Positions 43,634 through 51,510 are shown, counted from the stretch's first letter. The stretch is DNA of 64,000 bases from Tepidicaulis sp002389665 (GCF_965222285.1 NZ_OZ244942.1:558001-622000), one strand, 5' to 3'. The notes: a model not told the origin generated them from the letters alone. Program-made: numbers and translations.

Positions 43634-43855
43634 GAGCGCTCTCCCTGAAATGGATGCCGGATCTTGTTCGGTTGGCCCGGCTTGTTTGGCCAGCATTGTC
43701 GCCAAACGGGCCTACCATGCAAGCAAGGCGTCGGTGACGCCGCGTCTCCTGCGGAAAATACCGGCAGAGAGGCGCGGTTGACGCGGATCAATACGCGCGG
43801 CCCGGCAAAAAGGCAGACTGGCGCTCCTTGGGATGCTTTTGGGAAGGAGGGTGCG

Positions 43856-44092
43856 ATGGTGCCTTTTTGTCATGACCGGCTGCGCCTTGCGGTCAGGGTG
43901 CGCGAGCTCGGCCTTGAGGAGGACGCGCTGGCGCATCTGCAGGTGCTCGCCCGCTGCGCGCAGCTTTCCGACTGCCTTTGCCGGGAAGTCTGCCTCGAGC
44001 ATGTGGAAAAAATGCGCGTCGCCGGTGTAAAGACGGCAAGAGCGGCAGCGAACGGGCAGCCCGTGCCGTTTTGCAAACGCCTGCATTCATAA
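43856..44092 (+). CDS. Small cysteine-containing protein of unknown function
   Basis: The 78-residue product starts at an ATG 5 bases after a strong AGGAGG. The composition is helical and charged in the first half (LRLAVRVRELGLEEDALAHL) with five to six Cys (CAQLSDCLCREVC) that could bind a metal or cluster. It is downstream of nothing on the same strand. The upstream start of the same frame (43664) is not supported by a ribosome site. A terminator-like structure follows at 44122. Coding is plausible rather than proven. Confidence 0.45.
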   Translation: MVPFCHDRLRLAVRVRELGLEEDALAHLQVLARCAQLSDCLCREVCLEHVEKMRVAGVKTARAAANGQPVPFCKRLHS

Positions 44093-44099
44093 TGCGTTG

Positions 44100-44360
44100 A
44101 AGAAGCATCTCCGGGGGAGATGAGGGCGCCGCGCCGTAATCGAACCCCTACGACAACACTCTCGTGAATCGGCGCCCTCTTTTTCCCCGGATTTCGAAAA
44201 GCGTTGATAGAGCGCTTGTCGAAACGTCCCCCAGGGCACGTCAGCTTTCTTGACCGGTTGGGCCCAAAATACGCATGGACCCCATACAGCCGGTAAAAGC
44301 TGCGGCGAGCGATCAACCCCAGGCCCAGCCCCCCGACAGGACTAGAGGGATCACTCCAGC
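44100..44360 (-). ncRNA. Candidate structured non-coding RNA
   Basis: In this 419-base gene-free stretch (44093-44511) the minus strand carries a promoter at 44367-44396 and then a GC-rich series of stems. Near the 3' end a 10-bp stem (44122-44131 with 44170-44179) encloses a CAC-GAGA-GTG hairpin with a GNRA loop and a GTCGTA/TACGGC hairpin, a three-way junction. Further 5', GGCTGGGCCT can pair with GGGCCCAACC, enclosing a CAGC/GCTG hairpin. No convincing protein is encoded. It is not a standard tRNA, RNase P or signal-recognition RNA by eye. A 6S-like RNA or a conserved alphaproteobacterial sRNA are the alternatives. Confidence 0.45.
44122..44184 (+). terminator. Terminator-like stem with T-run, plus strand
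   Basis: GAGGGCGCCG (44122-44131) pairs with CGGCGCCCTC (44170-44179), followed by TTTTT on the plus strand. The 38-base loop is unusually long, and the same stem closes the three-way junction described for the minus-strand RNA. It could terminate the small cysteine-containing gene or belong wholly to the RNA. Confidence 0.4.
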
Positions 44361-44366
44361 GGCAGG

Positions 44367-44396
44367 AGGATAGGCGGGATTTGACGTGAAAGTCAA
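44367..44396 (-). promoter_or_regulatory. Promoter candidate for the minus-strand RNA
   Basis: On the minus strand TTGACT (44391-44396), 18 bases and TATCCT (44367-44372). The spacer starts with TTCACGTCAA, so TTGAC and GTCAA form an imperfect inverted repeat that looks like a degenerate version of the MerR operator at 22837. Confidence 0.5.
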
Positions 44397-44511
44397 CGTG
44401 TCAGAATGAGACAAGGAAAATTTTTTGACGGCGGGGCACCGCAAGGGCACAGACGTATTTTCCCGTCGCTGCCATGAAGCGGGCTTTTACCTTGCCTGCC
44501 ATGGTTAATGG

Positions 44512-45126
44512 TCAAACCGCTGCCGTGTAGGGCGGGGCGGGGTCATATTCCATGCCGCGCTGGGTCAGACGCGCATGGTCGGGGCCGTGAAGCTGGCCGG
44601 TAAGCCAAAGTGCCATATCGATCCCGGCAGAAACACCGGCGGCGGTGACAAGATTGCCGTCCCGCACATAGCGCGCGTTTTCCAGCACCTCGGCGCCGTA
44701 GGGCCGTTTGCGCAGTTCCTCCACAAAGGCCCAATGGGTGGTGATGCGCTTGTCTTTGGCAAGGCCTGCTGCCGCCAACACCAGCGAGCCGGTGCACACG
44801 CTCGTCACCCAGTCGCAGGAAGGGGCGGCGCTGCGCAGATAATCCAGCATCGCTTCGTCTTTTTCGAGCGCCCGCGTGCCGTTACCGCCGGGGATGAGCA
44901 GGACATCGAGAGCGGGCGCCGTTTTGAACGAGTGGTGCGCTTCCACCCGCATGCCCTTGGCGCAGGTGACGGTTCCCCCATCCGCTGAGATGAGAAACAC
45001 CTCGTCGGGCCGTTCGTTTCCCTGCAGCGCGAACATTTCATTCGACATGGTGAAAACTTCCCAAGGGCCGACAAAGTCGAGCTCCTCGGCGCCGTCGAAA
45101 ATAAGAATGCCGATATTCCGTGTCAT
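44512..45126 (-). CDS. DJ-1/PfpI family protein
   Basis: The 204-residue glutamine-amidotransferase-like fold protein has the conserved Glu in DGAEELDFVGPWEVF (about residue 14) and the nucleophile Cys in WVTSVCTGSLVLAAAGL (about 111), followed by THWAF. This matches isonitrile-hydratase/ThiJ-type members. Its start overlaps the stop of the GlxA-type regulator (ATGA), so they are cotranslated. The two share the same fold, which suggests a regulator with its own detached catalytic partner. Substrate unknown. Confidence 0.9.
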   Translation of the reverse strand: MTRNIGILIFDGAEELDFVGPWEVFTMSNEMFALQGNERPDEVFLISADGGTVTCAKGMRVEAHHSFKTAPALDVLLIPGGNGTRALEKDEAMLDYLRSAAPSCDWVTSVCTGSLVLAAAGLAKDKRITTHWAFVEELRKRPYGAEVLENARYVRDGNLVTAAGVSAGIDMALWLTGQLHGPDHARLTQRGMEYDPAPPYTAAV

Positions 45127-46139
45127 GAATGAACTCCAAGGGCTGAAAGGGCGGGAGAGTGAAAACGCTCGCGGTAGGCCTGCGGGCTGACATTGAGCAT
45201 GCGCTGAAAGGTACGGCGCATATGTTCGGTATTGGAAAAGCCGCTGGCGCGGGCGACCTCTTCCACCGGGTCCTGCGCCTGTTCAAGGCGCTGGCGGGCA
45301 TGTTCGAGCCGCGCCTGCATGACGAAGCGGGCGGGCGTCATCCCCGTCTCGGCTTGAAAGGTGCGGGCGAATGTCCGCTCGCTCATATGCGCGCGGTCGG
45401 CAAGGGCGGGGATGGTCAGATCGGCCGCCGGATGATCGATGATCCATTGCATGAGATCCGAGAGCCGCCCCGGCGCGATGGACTGCGCCTTGAGCTGGGC
45501 GGAGAATTGCGACTGTCCGCCCGGGCGGATCATGTAAACGACATGCCGGCGCGCGACGGCAAGCGCCGTCTCGTGGCCCATATCTTCGCCGATCATGGCA
45601 AGCGCCATGTCGATGCCGGTCGTCACGCCTGCGGAGGTCCAGAATTTGCCGTCGCGCACATAGATCGCATCTTCATCGACATCGACCCTAGGATAACGCG
45701 CCTGCATCTTGGACAGCGATTCCCAATGCGTGGTGGCGCGCTTGCCGTCCAACAGTCCGAGCTCGGCGAGAATGAGCGCGCCCGTGCAGATGGAGGCAAC
45801 GCGCCGGGCGTGTTTTGCGGCCTTGCGGCAGAAGGAAAGGAGGGCGGGATTTTCCATGGCCGCTGCCGTGCCGTCGCCGCCGCTGATGAGCAGCGTATCG
45901 ATGCGTTTGAAATCGCCGGTCGTAAAATCGCCGAAGGAGCGGTCGGGCATCAGCTTCAGCCCGCCATTCGTCTTGATCGGCGCTTTGTCTTCTGCCGTCA
46001 GCATCAGCTCGTAGCGCCGGGCGCCGGCTTCGCCATTTGCGCCCGAAAACATCTGCATGGGCCCGGTAATATCCAGGACCTGGGCCCTTGGAAAGGCGAC
46101 CATGACAGTGAGGCGCGATATGGGTTTTGTCTGGCTCAT
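45123..46139 (-). CDS. GlxA family AraC-type transcriptional regulator with DJ-1/PfpI domain
   Basis: The 338-residue regulator has an N-terminal DJ-1/PfpI-like domain (about 10-190) with VASICTGALILAELGLL, which keeps the Cys, and ends in VTTGIDMALAMIGE. The C-terminal AraC domain (about 235-330) has two helix-turn-helix units: IPALADRAHMSERTFARTFQ and EVARASGFSNTEHMRRTF. It probably senses a small nitrogenous or carbonyl compound (by family) and controls its partner, the overlapping DJ-1 gene. The ATG at 46139 lacks a strong ribosome site. Confidence 0.93.
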   Translation of the reverse strand: MSQTKPISRLTVMVAFPRAQVLDITGPMQMFSGANGEAGARRYELMLTAEDKAPIKTNGGLKLMPDRSFGDFTTGDFKRIDTLLISGGDGTAAAMENPALLSFCRKAAKHARRVASICTGALILAELGLLDGKRATTHWESLSKMQARYPRVDVDEDAIYVRDGKFWTSAGVTTGIDMALAMIGEDMGHETALAVARRHVVYMIRPGGQSQFSAQLKAQSIAPGRLSDLMQWIIDHPAADLTIPALADRAHMSERTFARTFQAETGMTPARFVMQARLEHARQRLEQAQDPVEEVARASGFSNTEHMRRTFQRMLNVSPQAYRERFHSPALSALGVHS

Positions 46140-46239
46140 GGAGAAAGACTAGCCCGCCCGGTGCTTGGCGGAAATGTCATTTATCCCACAATTTATGCCA
46201 AATGACGGGAACGGTGCTGCGGAGGCTGGAGTGGCTGCA

Positions 46240-46334
46240 TGGACCCCGGGACAAGCCCGGGGTGACAGCTGCGGTAAATGGCGAAGCTTTGCCTCATATA
46301 GAAGCCGTCACCCCGGCCTCCGAGCCGGGGTCCA
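46240..46334. repeat. Nested palindromic intergenic repeat element
   Basis: Two arms of about 28 bases are near mirror images. The outer pair is TGGACCCCGG (46240-46249) with CCGGGGTCCA (46325-46334). The inner pair is CCGGGGTGAC (46257-46266) with GTCACCCCGG (46307-46316). Each arm also folds alone (ACCCCGGG with CCCGGGGT, and ACCCCGGC with GCCGGGGT). The 40-base middle is not palindromic. Such elements are typical of dispersed REP-like repeats in alphaproteobacteria. It lies in the 231-base gap between the GlxA start and the MaoC stop; I do not see another copy in the window. Confidence 0.8.
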
Positions 46335-46370
46335 CGAGCGGTGCTTTGAAACGCCGGAGGAAGAAAGCCC

Positions 46371-47222
46371 TCAGGCCAGCGTACACTTACCGTTATTGAT
46401 CACTACCGCATCGCGCTCTTTCACGCGGGCGCGGAAGGAAACGGTCTTCCCGTCCTGCCAGATATCGACCAGGATCGTTTCGCCGGGAAAGACGGGCGAG
46501 GAAAAGCGCACGTCGAAACCCGTGATCTTCGAGGCGTCATAATCGCAGACGGAGGAGATGATCGCCCGGCAGCAGGTGCCATAGGTGCACAGCCCGTGCA
46601 GGATGGGCGCAGGGAACCCCGCCATCTTGGCAACTTCGGGGTCCGCATGAAGCGGGTTGCGGTCGCCGGAAAGGCGGTAAAGCAGCGCCTGGTCGGGGCG
46701 GGTGTCCACTTCCACCGTCTGGTCCGGCGCGCGCTCGGGCAGGGGATGGGGTTTGGGCGCGCCCTCGCTCGGGCCGCCGAAGCCGCCATCGCCGCGCGCA
46801 AAGGTGGTGGACTGCATGGTGCAGAGCTTGTCGCCGGTCTTCTTATCTTTGATCAGCGTTTCGGTGATAATCACCGCGCCCTTGTCCGCGCCTTTGTCAT
46901 AGGCGCCCACGACGCGGCTGTCGGCGGTAATGTCGGCGGCCACGGGCAGAGGCTTGTGCATGGTCAGTTTCTGTTCGCCGTGCACGACCATGAGATAATT
47001 GATGCCGCTCTTTGCCATTGGCCCCGCGCCCCAGGCAATCACCGAGGACATGGTGGGAATGGTCTGCAGGTCTTTTTCGTAAACGAACGGCAATTCCTTG
47101 TCGTTCATCGGGTCGCGCCCGAAGCCGATGCCCAGCGCATAGAGCATGGTCTCCCGGTCGCCATAGGAAAATTCCTGCCCTTCCGATTTCAGTGACATGA
47201 GATGATCGTAATCGATGGCCAT
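46371..47222 (-). CDS. MaoC-type (R)-enoyl-CoA hydratase (two-hotdog, MFE-2-like)
   Basis: The 283-residue protein has two hotdog halves, the layout of the hydratase 2 domain of peroxisomal multifunctional enzyme type 2. The N-terminal half binds the acyl chain; the C-terminal half carries the catalytic Asp and His in SGDRNPLHADPEVAKMAGFP and the following APILHGLCTYG. It hydrates trans-2-enoyl-CoA to (R)-3-hydroxyacyl-CoA. AGGGAGG precedes the ATG. It is divergent from the dienoyl-CoA isomerase-like gene, 175 bases apart. An (R)-specific route may feed polyhydroxyalkanoate or SDR steps. Confidence 0.92.
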   Translation of the reverse strand: MAIDYDHLMSLKSEGQEFSYGDRETMLYALGIGFGRDPMNDKELPFVYEKDLQTIPTMSSVIAWGAGPMAKSGINYLMVVHGEQKLTMHKPLPVAADITADSRVVGAYDKGADKGAVIITETLIKDKKTGDKLCTMQSTTFARGDGGFGGPSEGAPKPHPLPERAPDQTVEVDTRPDQALLYRLSGDRNPLHADPEVAKMAGFPAPILHGLCTYGTCCRAIISSVCDYDASKITGFDVRFSSPVFPGETILVDIWQDGKTVSFRARVKERDAVVINNGKCTLA

Positions 47223-47397
47223 GGCCGCCTCCCTGATTGCGGGGCTTTGCGGTTCGCGTGTGGACCGCCCCTGTTCAAACTTGCCCTATGGAACCGCGAA
47301 TATGGACACGCCGCAAGCATCGTTCTGCGCGGGGCACCGTGATAAAGTGCGGCCCAAGGATAATGGCGCCAAACCGCAATTTTGAGGGAGAGATGAA

Positions 47398-48276
47398 ATG
47401 AGCCAGGCCGCCGCAGCGTCAACGCCGCAAAGCGCATATGAATGTTTCGAAGTGGAGATCAAAGACAAGATCGCCCATATCAAACTGTCGCGCCCCGACG
47501 CGCTCAATACGATGAACAAGGCCTTCTGGCGCGACCTGCCGGCCATCGTTCAGGATATCGACGCCAACGCGAAGGCGCGGGTGATCGTGATTTCCTCGAC
47601 GGGCAAGCATTTCACCGCCGGGATGGATCTGTCGGTCTTCGGCGACGGCACCCATGGCGGGCGCAAGATGGAAGCGGCGCGCAAGAACACCACCATCATG
47701 ATGGCGGCCCAGGCGCTGCAGAAAACCTTCTCCTGCCTCGATGAAGCGCGCATCCCCGTGCTCATGGCGGTGCAGGGCGGGTGCATCGGCGGCGGTGTCG
47801 ATTTCGCCAGCGCCTGCGATATCCGCTATGCAACGAAAGACGCTTTCTTCTGTGTGCAGGAAATCAATATCGGCATGACGGCGGATGTCGGCACCTTCCC
47901 GCGCTTGCCGCATCTTCTGCCGCAAGGGCTGGTGCGCGAGCTTTCTTATACGGGCCGGCGCATGGCGGCGGATGAGGCAGCGGCGAACGGTTTCGTGACC
48001 CGCGTCTTCGACACCCATGAAGAGATGCTGGCCGGCGTGATGGAGATCGCCCGCGAAATTGCCTCGAAAACGCCGCTCGCCGTTTGGGGCTCGAAGGAAA
48101 TGCTGAACTATTCGCGCGATCATTCCATCGCCGATGGCCTGAAGCATATCGCTGTCTGGCAGGCGGGCATGTATCAGGGCACGGATATGGCCGAAGCCTT
48201 TAAAGCGAAGATGGAAAAGCGCGAGCCCGAATTCGACGACCTGCCGCCCATCAAGAACCCGATGGACGTCGTCTGA
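47398..48276 (+). CDS. Crotonase family, delta3,5-delta2,4-dienoyl-CoA isomerase (ECH1)-like
   Basis: The 292-residue crotonase has all three acidic residues of the mammalian ECH1 active site in context: GGGVDFASACDIRYAT (Asp), FFCVQEINIGM (Glu) and TADVGTFPRLP (Asp). That enzyme shifts a conjugated diene during breakdown of odd-numbered double bonds. GKHFTAGMDLSVFG is the oxyanion part. GAGGGAGAG precedes the ATG. Together with the DECR-type reductase at 9525 and the ECI-like protein at 34953, the window holds the auxiliary set for unsaturated fatty acids. Confidence 0.92.
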   Translation: MSQAAAASTPQSAYECFEVEIKDKIAHIKLSRPDALNTMNKAFWRDLPAIVQDIDANAKARVIVISSTGKHFTAGMDLSVFGDGTHGGRKMEAARKNTTIMMAAQALQKTFSCLDEARIPVLMAVQGGCIGGGVDFASACDIRYATKDAFFCVQEINIGMTADVGTFPRLPHLLPQGLVRELSYTGRRMAADEAAANGFVTRVFDTHEEMLAGVMEIAREIASKTPLAVWGSKEMLNYSRDHSIADGLKHIAVWQAGMYQGTDMAEAFKAKMEKREPEFDDLPPIKNPMDVV

Positions 48277-48294
48277 ACGATCTGAAGCGTAGTG

Positions 48295-48726
48295 CTATTC
48301 AGCGGGCGTGATCTTGTACACCGCCGTGGCGGTGAGAAGATTGCGCCCGTTTGCGCTTAACGAGACATCCGCGAAAATCACCGAGCGGGTGCGCCGCGTG
48401 ATCTGCGCACAGGCGGTCACGCGCTCCCCTGCCTTTGCCGTGCCGGTAAAATCGGAATTGATGGAAAGCGGGCTGACTGCTTCCACGTCCGCCGTGCTTG
48501 CCGCCAGAAGCCTGAGCGCCAGCGCGGCAAAGCCCATTGCATAGCCCGCATCGAGCGCGCCGCCTGCCAGATGCGCATCTTTGACATCGAAGCTGAGCGT
48601 CAGCGGGTCATTTCCATCAAGGCGGGGAGAAAGCGCGGCGCCCAATGCTTCCTGCGCAAACTGGCTAAGAAGCGTGCCGGGGTCTTGCTCGCCGGGGTCT
48701 TGCTCGTTTGTCGGCGCGTCGCTCAT
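48295..48726 (-). CDS. Hotdog thioesterase (PaaI-like)
   Basis: The 143-residue single-hotdog protein has weak motifs: HLAGGALDAGYAMGFAALAL as the long helix region and SINSDFTGTAKAGERVTACA as the following strand. It fits the PaaI/acyl-CoA thioesterase fold, but the HGG of the catalytic site is replaced by AGG. ATG 48726 has GAGGAG upstream. The N-terminal tail contains EQDPG twice because of an exact 15-base tandem duplication at 48676-48705. It converges with the ECH1-like gene and is divergent from the YjbQ gene. Confidence 0.82.
   Translation of the reverse strand: MSDAPTNEQDPGEQDPGTLLSQFAQEALGAALSPRLDGNDPLTLSFDVKDAHLAGGALDAGYAMGFAALALRLLAASTADVEAVSPLSINSDFTGTAKAGERVTACAQITRRTRSVIFADVSLSANGRNLLTATAVYKITPAE
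48676..48705. repeat. Exact 15-base tandem duplication inside a thioesterase gene
   Basis: GCCGGGGTCTTGCTC occurs at 48676-48690 and again at 48691-48705 without a mismatch. It adds one in-frame EQDPG unit to the N-terminal tail of the hotdog protein. Two copies only, so it may be a recent slippage event. Confidence 0.85.
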
Positions 48727-48841
48727 CTTTATACTCCTCGGGATCCGGCAACGATCGATAGACCAGCCTCGTTCAGCGTGACTGAGGCTATCTACCTGTT
48801 TCACGCGGCCATGAAAAGAGACCAGGAAAGGGACGAGCCTC

Positions 48842-49261
48842 ATGATGCGTCAACGGCATAGAACCATCCGCCTTGAAACCGGCCCGCGCCAGGCGCTTGA
48901 GCTGACGCCGGAGATTCGCGATTGGCTCGATCAGATTGAGGCGGAAGAAGGCCTGCTCAGCCTTTTCATCCGCCACACCTCCGCCTCGCTCACCATCATG
49001 GAAAACGCCGATCCGGATGTGATGCGCGATCTGACGGATTTTCTGGCGCGCATTGCGCCGGAAGAAGCAGCCTATGCCCATGATACGGAAGGCCCGGACG
49101 ATATGCCCGCGCATCTGAAAACCGCGCTTACCCAGACCCATCTTTCCATTCCCGTCATTGGCGGGCGGCTGGGGCTCGGCACCTGGCAGGGGATATGGCT
49201 GCTTGAGCACCGGGCAATGGCGCATCAGCGCAGCGTCATTCTGCATTTCATCGGCGAGTAA
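48842..49261 (+). CDS. YjbQ/UPF0047 family protein (secondary thiamine-phosphate synthase type)
   Basis: The 139-residue protein matches the UPF0047/YjbQ family. Motifs: FIRHTSASLTIMENADPDVM (about residues 42-61), DTEGPDDMPAHLKTAL and the closing LGTWQGIWLLEHR. E. coli YjbQ has weak thiamine phosphate synthase activity, and the true role is unclear. GGACGAG precedes the ATG; a second ATG codon directly follows. It lies alone, convergent with the OmpA-like gene, whose terminator (49276-49313) sits between them. Confidence 0.92.
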   Translation: MMRQRHRTIRLETGPRQALELTPEIRDWLDQIEAEEGLLSLFIRHTSASLTIMENADPDVMRDLTDFLARIAPEEAAYAHDTEGPDDMPAHLKTALTQTHLSIPVIGGRLGLGTWQGIWLLEHRAMAHQRSVILHFIGE

Positions 49262-49275
49262 AGTTCCTCGGCGCA

Positions 49276-49313
49276 AAAGAAAACCCCGGTGACGCGAGGG
49301 AACATCACCGGGG
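49276..49313 (-). terminator. Rho-independent terminator of the OmpA-like gene
   Basis: On the minus strand CCCCGGTGA pairs with TCACCGGGG (49305-49313 and 49284-49292), a 9-bp stem with a 12-base loop, followed by TTTTCTTTT. It lies about 40 bases after the stop at 49354. Confidence 0.85.
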
Positions 49314-49353
49314 AAGCATCGAGGAACGAGGAGGGGTTTTTAAAGCGTGTTTC

Positions 49354-49911
49354 TCACACGTCTTGGCTGTCACCGCTGAGGGTTGCGGTGGGAACGGTCC
49401 GCTCGCTATCGAGCGGTTCGAGGGAAATCATGTGGGCCGGCACGCCAAGCTCGATCAGCGTATCGAGCACGGCGCTCGCGCGCTGCGTTGCCGTTTCGCC
49501 GTAAAGCGCGGGCATGAAGGAGGGCGCCGCGGAAATCGCGATGCGGGCAGAACCTTCCATCAGCACTTCATCGGCAAAGGCGGAAAGCGCCTCGCGGGCC
49601 TCCGGTGTCACGTCGCTGCCGCCGGGTTTGAAATAAACCGGCATGGAAACTTTCTCGCGGGGGCCGTCTTCAAGCTCGCTGTCGAAGGCAGGCGCAACTT
49701 CCGCGCTCACCGTCACGGCGCGCTGTTCGATGCTCTCGGCAGCTGCCGCTTCCATCGGCGCGCTGGCGCAAGTGAGGAAGTGCCCCGGCGCAGCGGCGGC
49801 CGGCTGTGCAAAGGCGCCCGTGGGCATGAAGGCGCCTGCGACAAGCGCAAGGCCGGCTGCCAAAGCGGCCGGAGCTGTAAAAGTGCGGATCGGCATATAA
49901 GCGCGGGTCAT
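49354..49911 (-). CDS. Exported OmpA-like C-terminal domain protein
   Basis: The 185-residue product has a signal peptide (PAALAAGLALVAGAFMPTGAFA-QP). The C-terminal half resembles an OmpA/MotB peptidoglycan-binding domain: VYFKPGGSDVTPEAREALSAF, then YGETATQRASAVLDTLIELGVP, in which the usual NxxLSxxRA is degraded to ATQRASAV. It may therefore have lost part of the diaminopimelate contact. One Cys follows the cleavage site by some residues (FLTCASA). The ATG at 49911 has GGAG at 7 bases. Monocistronic, with its own terminator at 49276. Confidence 0.75.
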   Translation of the reverse strand: MTRAYMPIRTFTAPAALAAGLALVAGAFMPTGAFAQPAAAAPGHFLTCASAPMEAAAAESIEQRAVTVSAEVAPAFDSELEDGPREKVSMPVYFKPGGSDVTPEAREALSAFADEVLMEGSARIAISAAPSFMPALYGETATQRASAVLDTLIELGVPAHMISLEPLDSERTVPTATLSGDSQDV

Positions 49912-50304
49912 CGTCACACTCCATCTGTGAAGCCCTGCCCCAATACGTCTCAACTCTCAATCATGTGAACGAGCGGGGAAGGCCCTTTGTTCTGAGAATG
50001 AAGATGGCAGCGGAATCCGGCACGTCTTGGGTGCTCCAAAGGCGGCGGCGTGATGGTTTTAAGGCGATTTCGAGGCACCCCGGCGCGCGCGCCTTTCAAA
50101 AAGCCGCAGATTCCCGCGAATTGCGGTTCAGAATTGGCACGTCACTGGTCAATTTTTTTGATTCCCAGGGCGCAATCGGGCCGTTATGGTGCCGCCAACC
50201 ATTGGGAACGTAACGGAATCCGCGCTTTATGGTGTCCCCGCCTCCTCCAAGGTCAGGCACCGCCGGGCTCTGTCGTGCAAATTGAACCATAAGGGAGATC
50301 TATC
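49912..50304. other. Gene-free stretch upstream of the thiolase
   Basis: These 393 bases lie between the divergent OmpA-like and thiolase genes. AT-rich tracts occur around 50140-50160 (CAATTTTTTTGATT). Open frames are short and out of keeping with the codon use of the neighbours. No clear promoter boxes, terminator or palindrome. The last 20 bases contain the thiolase ribosome site (AAGGGAGA). Confidence 0.4.
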
Positions 50305-51510
50305 ATGGCAAGGGAAGCAGTCATCGTTTCGACCGCCCGCACGGGTCTGGCGAAGTCCGGCCGCGGCGGTTTCAACATGACCCACGGCGCTGCGCTGGCC
50401 GGTCACACCATCAAACACGCAATCGAGCGCGCTGGCGTCGAGCCGGGTGAAGTCGAAGACGTGATCATGGGCTGCGGCGCGCCGGAAGGTGCCACGGGCC
50501 ACAATGTCGGCCGCACCGCCGCCATCTGGGCCGGCTGCCCGGTTACGACCTCCGGCACCACGGTCAACCGTTTCTGTTCGTCGGGCCTGCAGACCATCGC
50601 GATGGCTGCCAACGCGATCGTCAACAACAACGTACCGGTCGCCATCGGCGGCGGCGTTGAAACCATTTCGCTGACCCAGATGCAGGGCCTCAACCTCAAC
50701 AACTTCACCGAAGAGAAGTTGATGCAGGAAAAGCCGGAACTGTGGATGGCGATGATCGAAACGGCTGAAATCGTTGCTGAGCGTTACGGCATCTCCCGCG
50801 AAGCGCAGGACGAGTTCTCGCTGCGCTCGCAGCAGCTGATCGCCAAGGCTCAGGCCGAAGGCAAGTTCGACAACGAAATCGTTCCCATGAAGACCAAGAT
50901 GAAGAAGGTCAACAAGGAAACGGGTGAAGAAACCATCGTCGATTACGTGGTGGACAAGGACGAGTGCAACCGTCCCGACACGACCCTGGAAGGTCTTTCC
51001 TCGCTGAAGCCGGTCTTCAAGAACGGCCAGAAGGTCAAGGAAGGCCAGTACATCACCGCCGGTAACGCTTCGCAGCTTTCCGACGGCGCGGCCTCCTGCC
51101 TCCTGATGGAAGCCAAAGAAGCCGAACGCCGCGGTCTCGAGCCGCTTGGCGCGTTCCGTGGCTTTGCCGTTGCCGGCTGCGAGCCCGATGAAATGGGTAT
51201 CGGTCCGGTTTACGCGATCCCGCGTCTTTTGGAGCGCACGGGTCTCAAAGTCGACGATATCGACCTTTGGGAACTGAACGAAGCTTTCGCCAGCCAGTGC
51301 CTCTACTGCCGCGATACGCTGGGCATCGATCCCGATAAATACAACGTCAATGGCGGCTCCATCGCCATCGGCCACCCCTTCGGCATGACGGGTGCGCGCC
51401 TCACCGGCCACATCCTGCTCGAAGGCAAGCGCCGCGGCGCCAAATACGGCGTTGTGACCATGTGCATCGGCGGCGGCATGGGCGCAGCCGGCCTCTTCGA
51501 AATCTTCTAA
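50305..51510 (+). CDS. Acetyl-CoA C-acyltransferase (thiolase), stand-alone
   Basis: The 401-residue thiolase has the nucleophilic Cys in TVNRFCSSGLQTIAM (about residue 92), His in AIGHPFGMTGARLTG and the second Cys in VTMCIGGGMGAAG. The sequence is less similar to the 26530 thiolase than to degradative acyltransferases with GCGAPEGATGHNVGRT. It is monocistronic, flanked by a 393-base upstream gap and a strong terminator. Codons are strongly biased to C-ending forms (AAC, AAG, GGC), more than in neighbours, consistent with high expression. Confidence 0.94.
   Translation: MAREAVIVSTARTGLAKSGRGGFNMTHGAALAGHTIKHAIERAGVEPGEVEDVIMGCGAPEGATGHNVGRTAAIWAGCPVTTSGTTVNRFCSSGLQTIAMAANAIVNNNVPVAIGGGVETISLTQMQGLNLNNFTEEKLMQEKPELWMAMIETAEIVAERYGISREAQDEFSLRSQQLIAKAQAEGKFDNEIVPMKTKMKKVNKETGEETIVDYVVDKDECNRPDTTLEGLSSLKPVFKNGQKVKEGQYITAGNASQLSDGAASCLLMEAKEAERRGLEPLGAFRGFAVAGCEPDEMGIGPVYAIPRLLERTGLKVDDIDLWELNEAFASQCLYCRDTLGIDPDKYNVNGGSIAIGHPFGMTGARLTGHILLEGKRRGAKYGVVTMCIGGGMGAAGLFEIF

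Noticed and set aside
44122..44179. tRNA gene suggested by GGGGTTCGATT and a 7-bp GGGCGCC acceptor-like stem
   Set aside because: The T-stem does not pair, the total is too short and no anticodon arm exists.
46240..46334. CRISPR repeat or insertion-sequence end
   Set aside because: Only one palindromic unit, no spacer series and no transposase.
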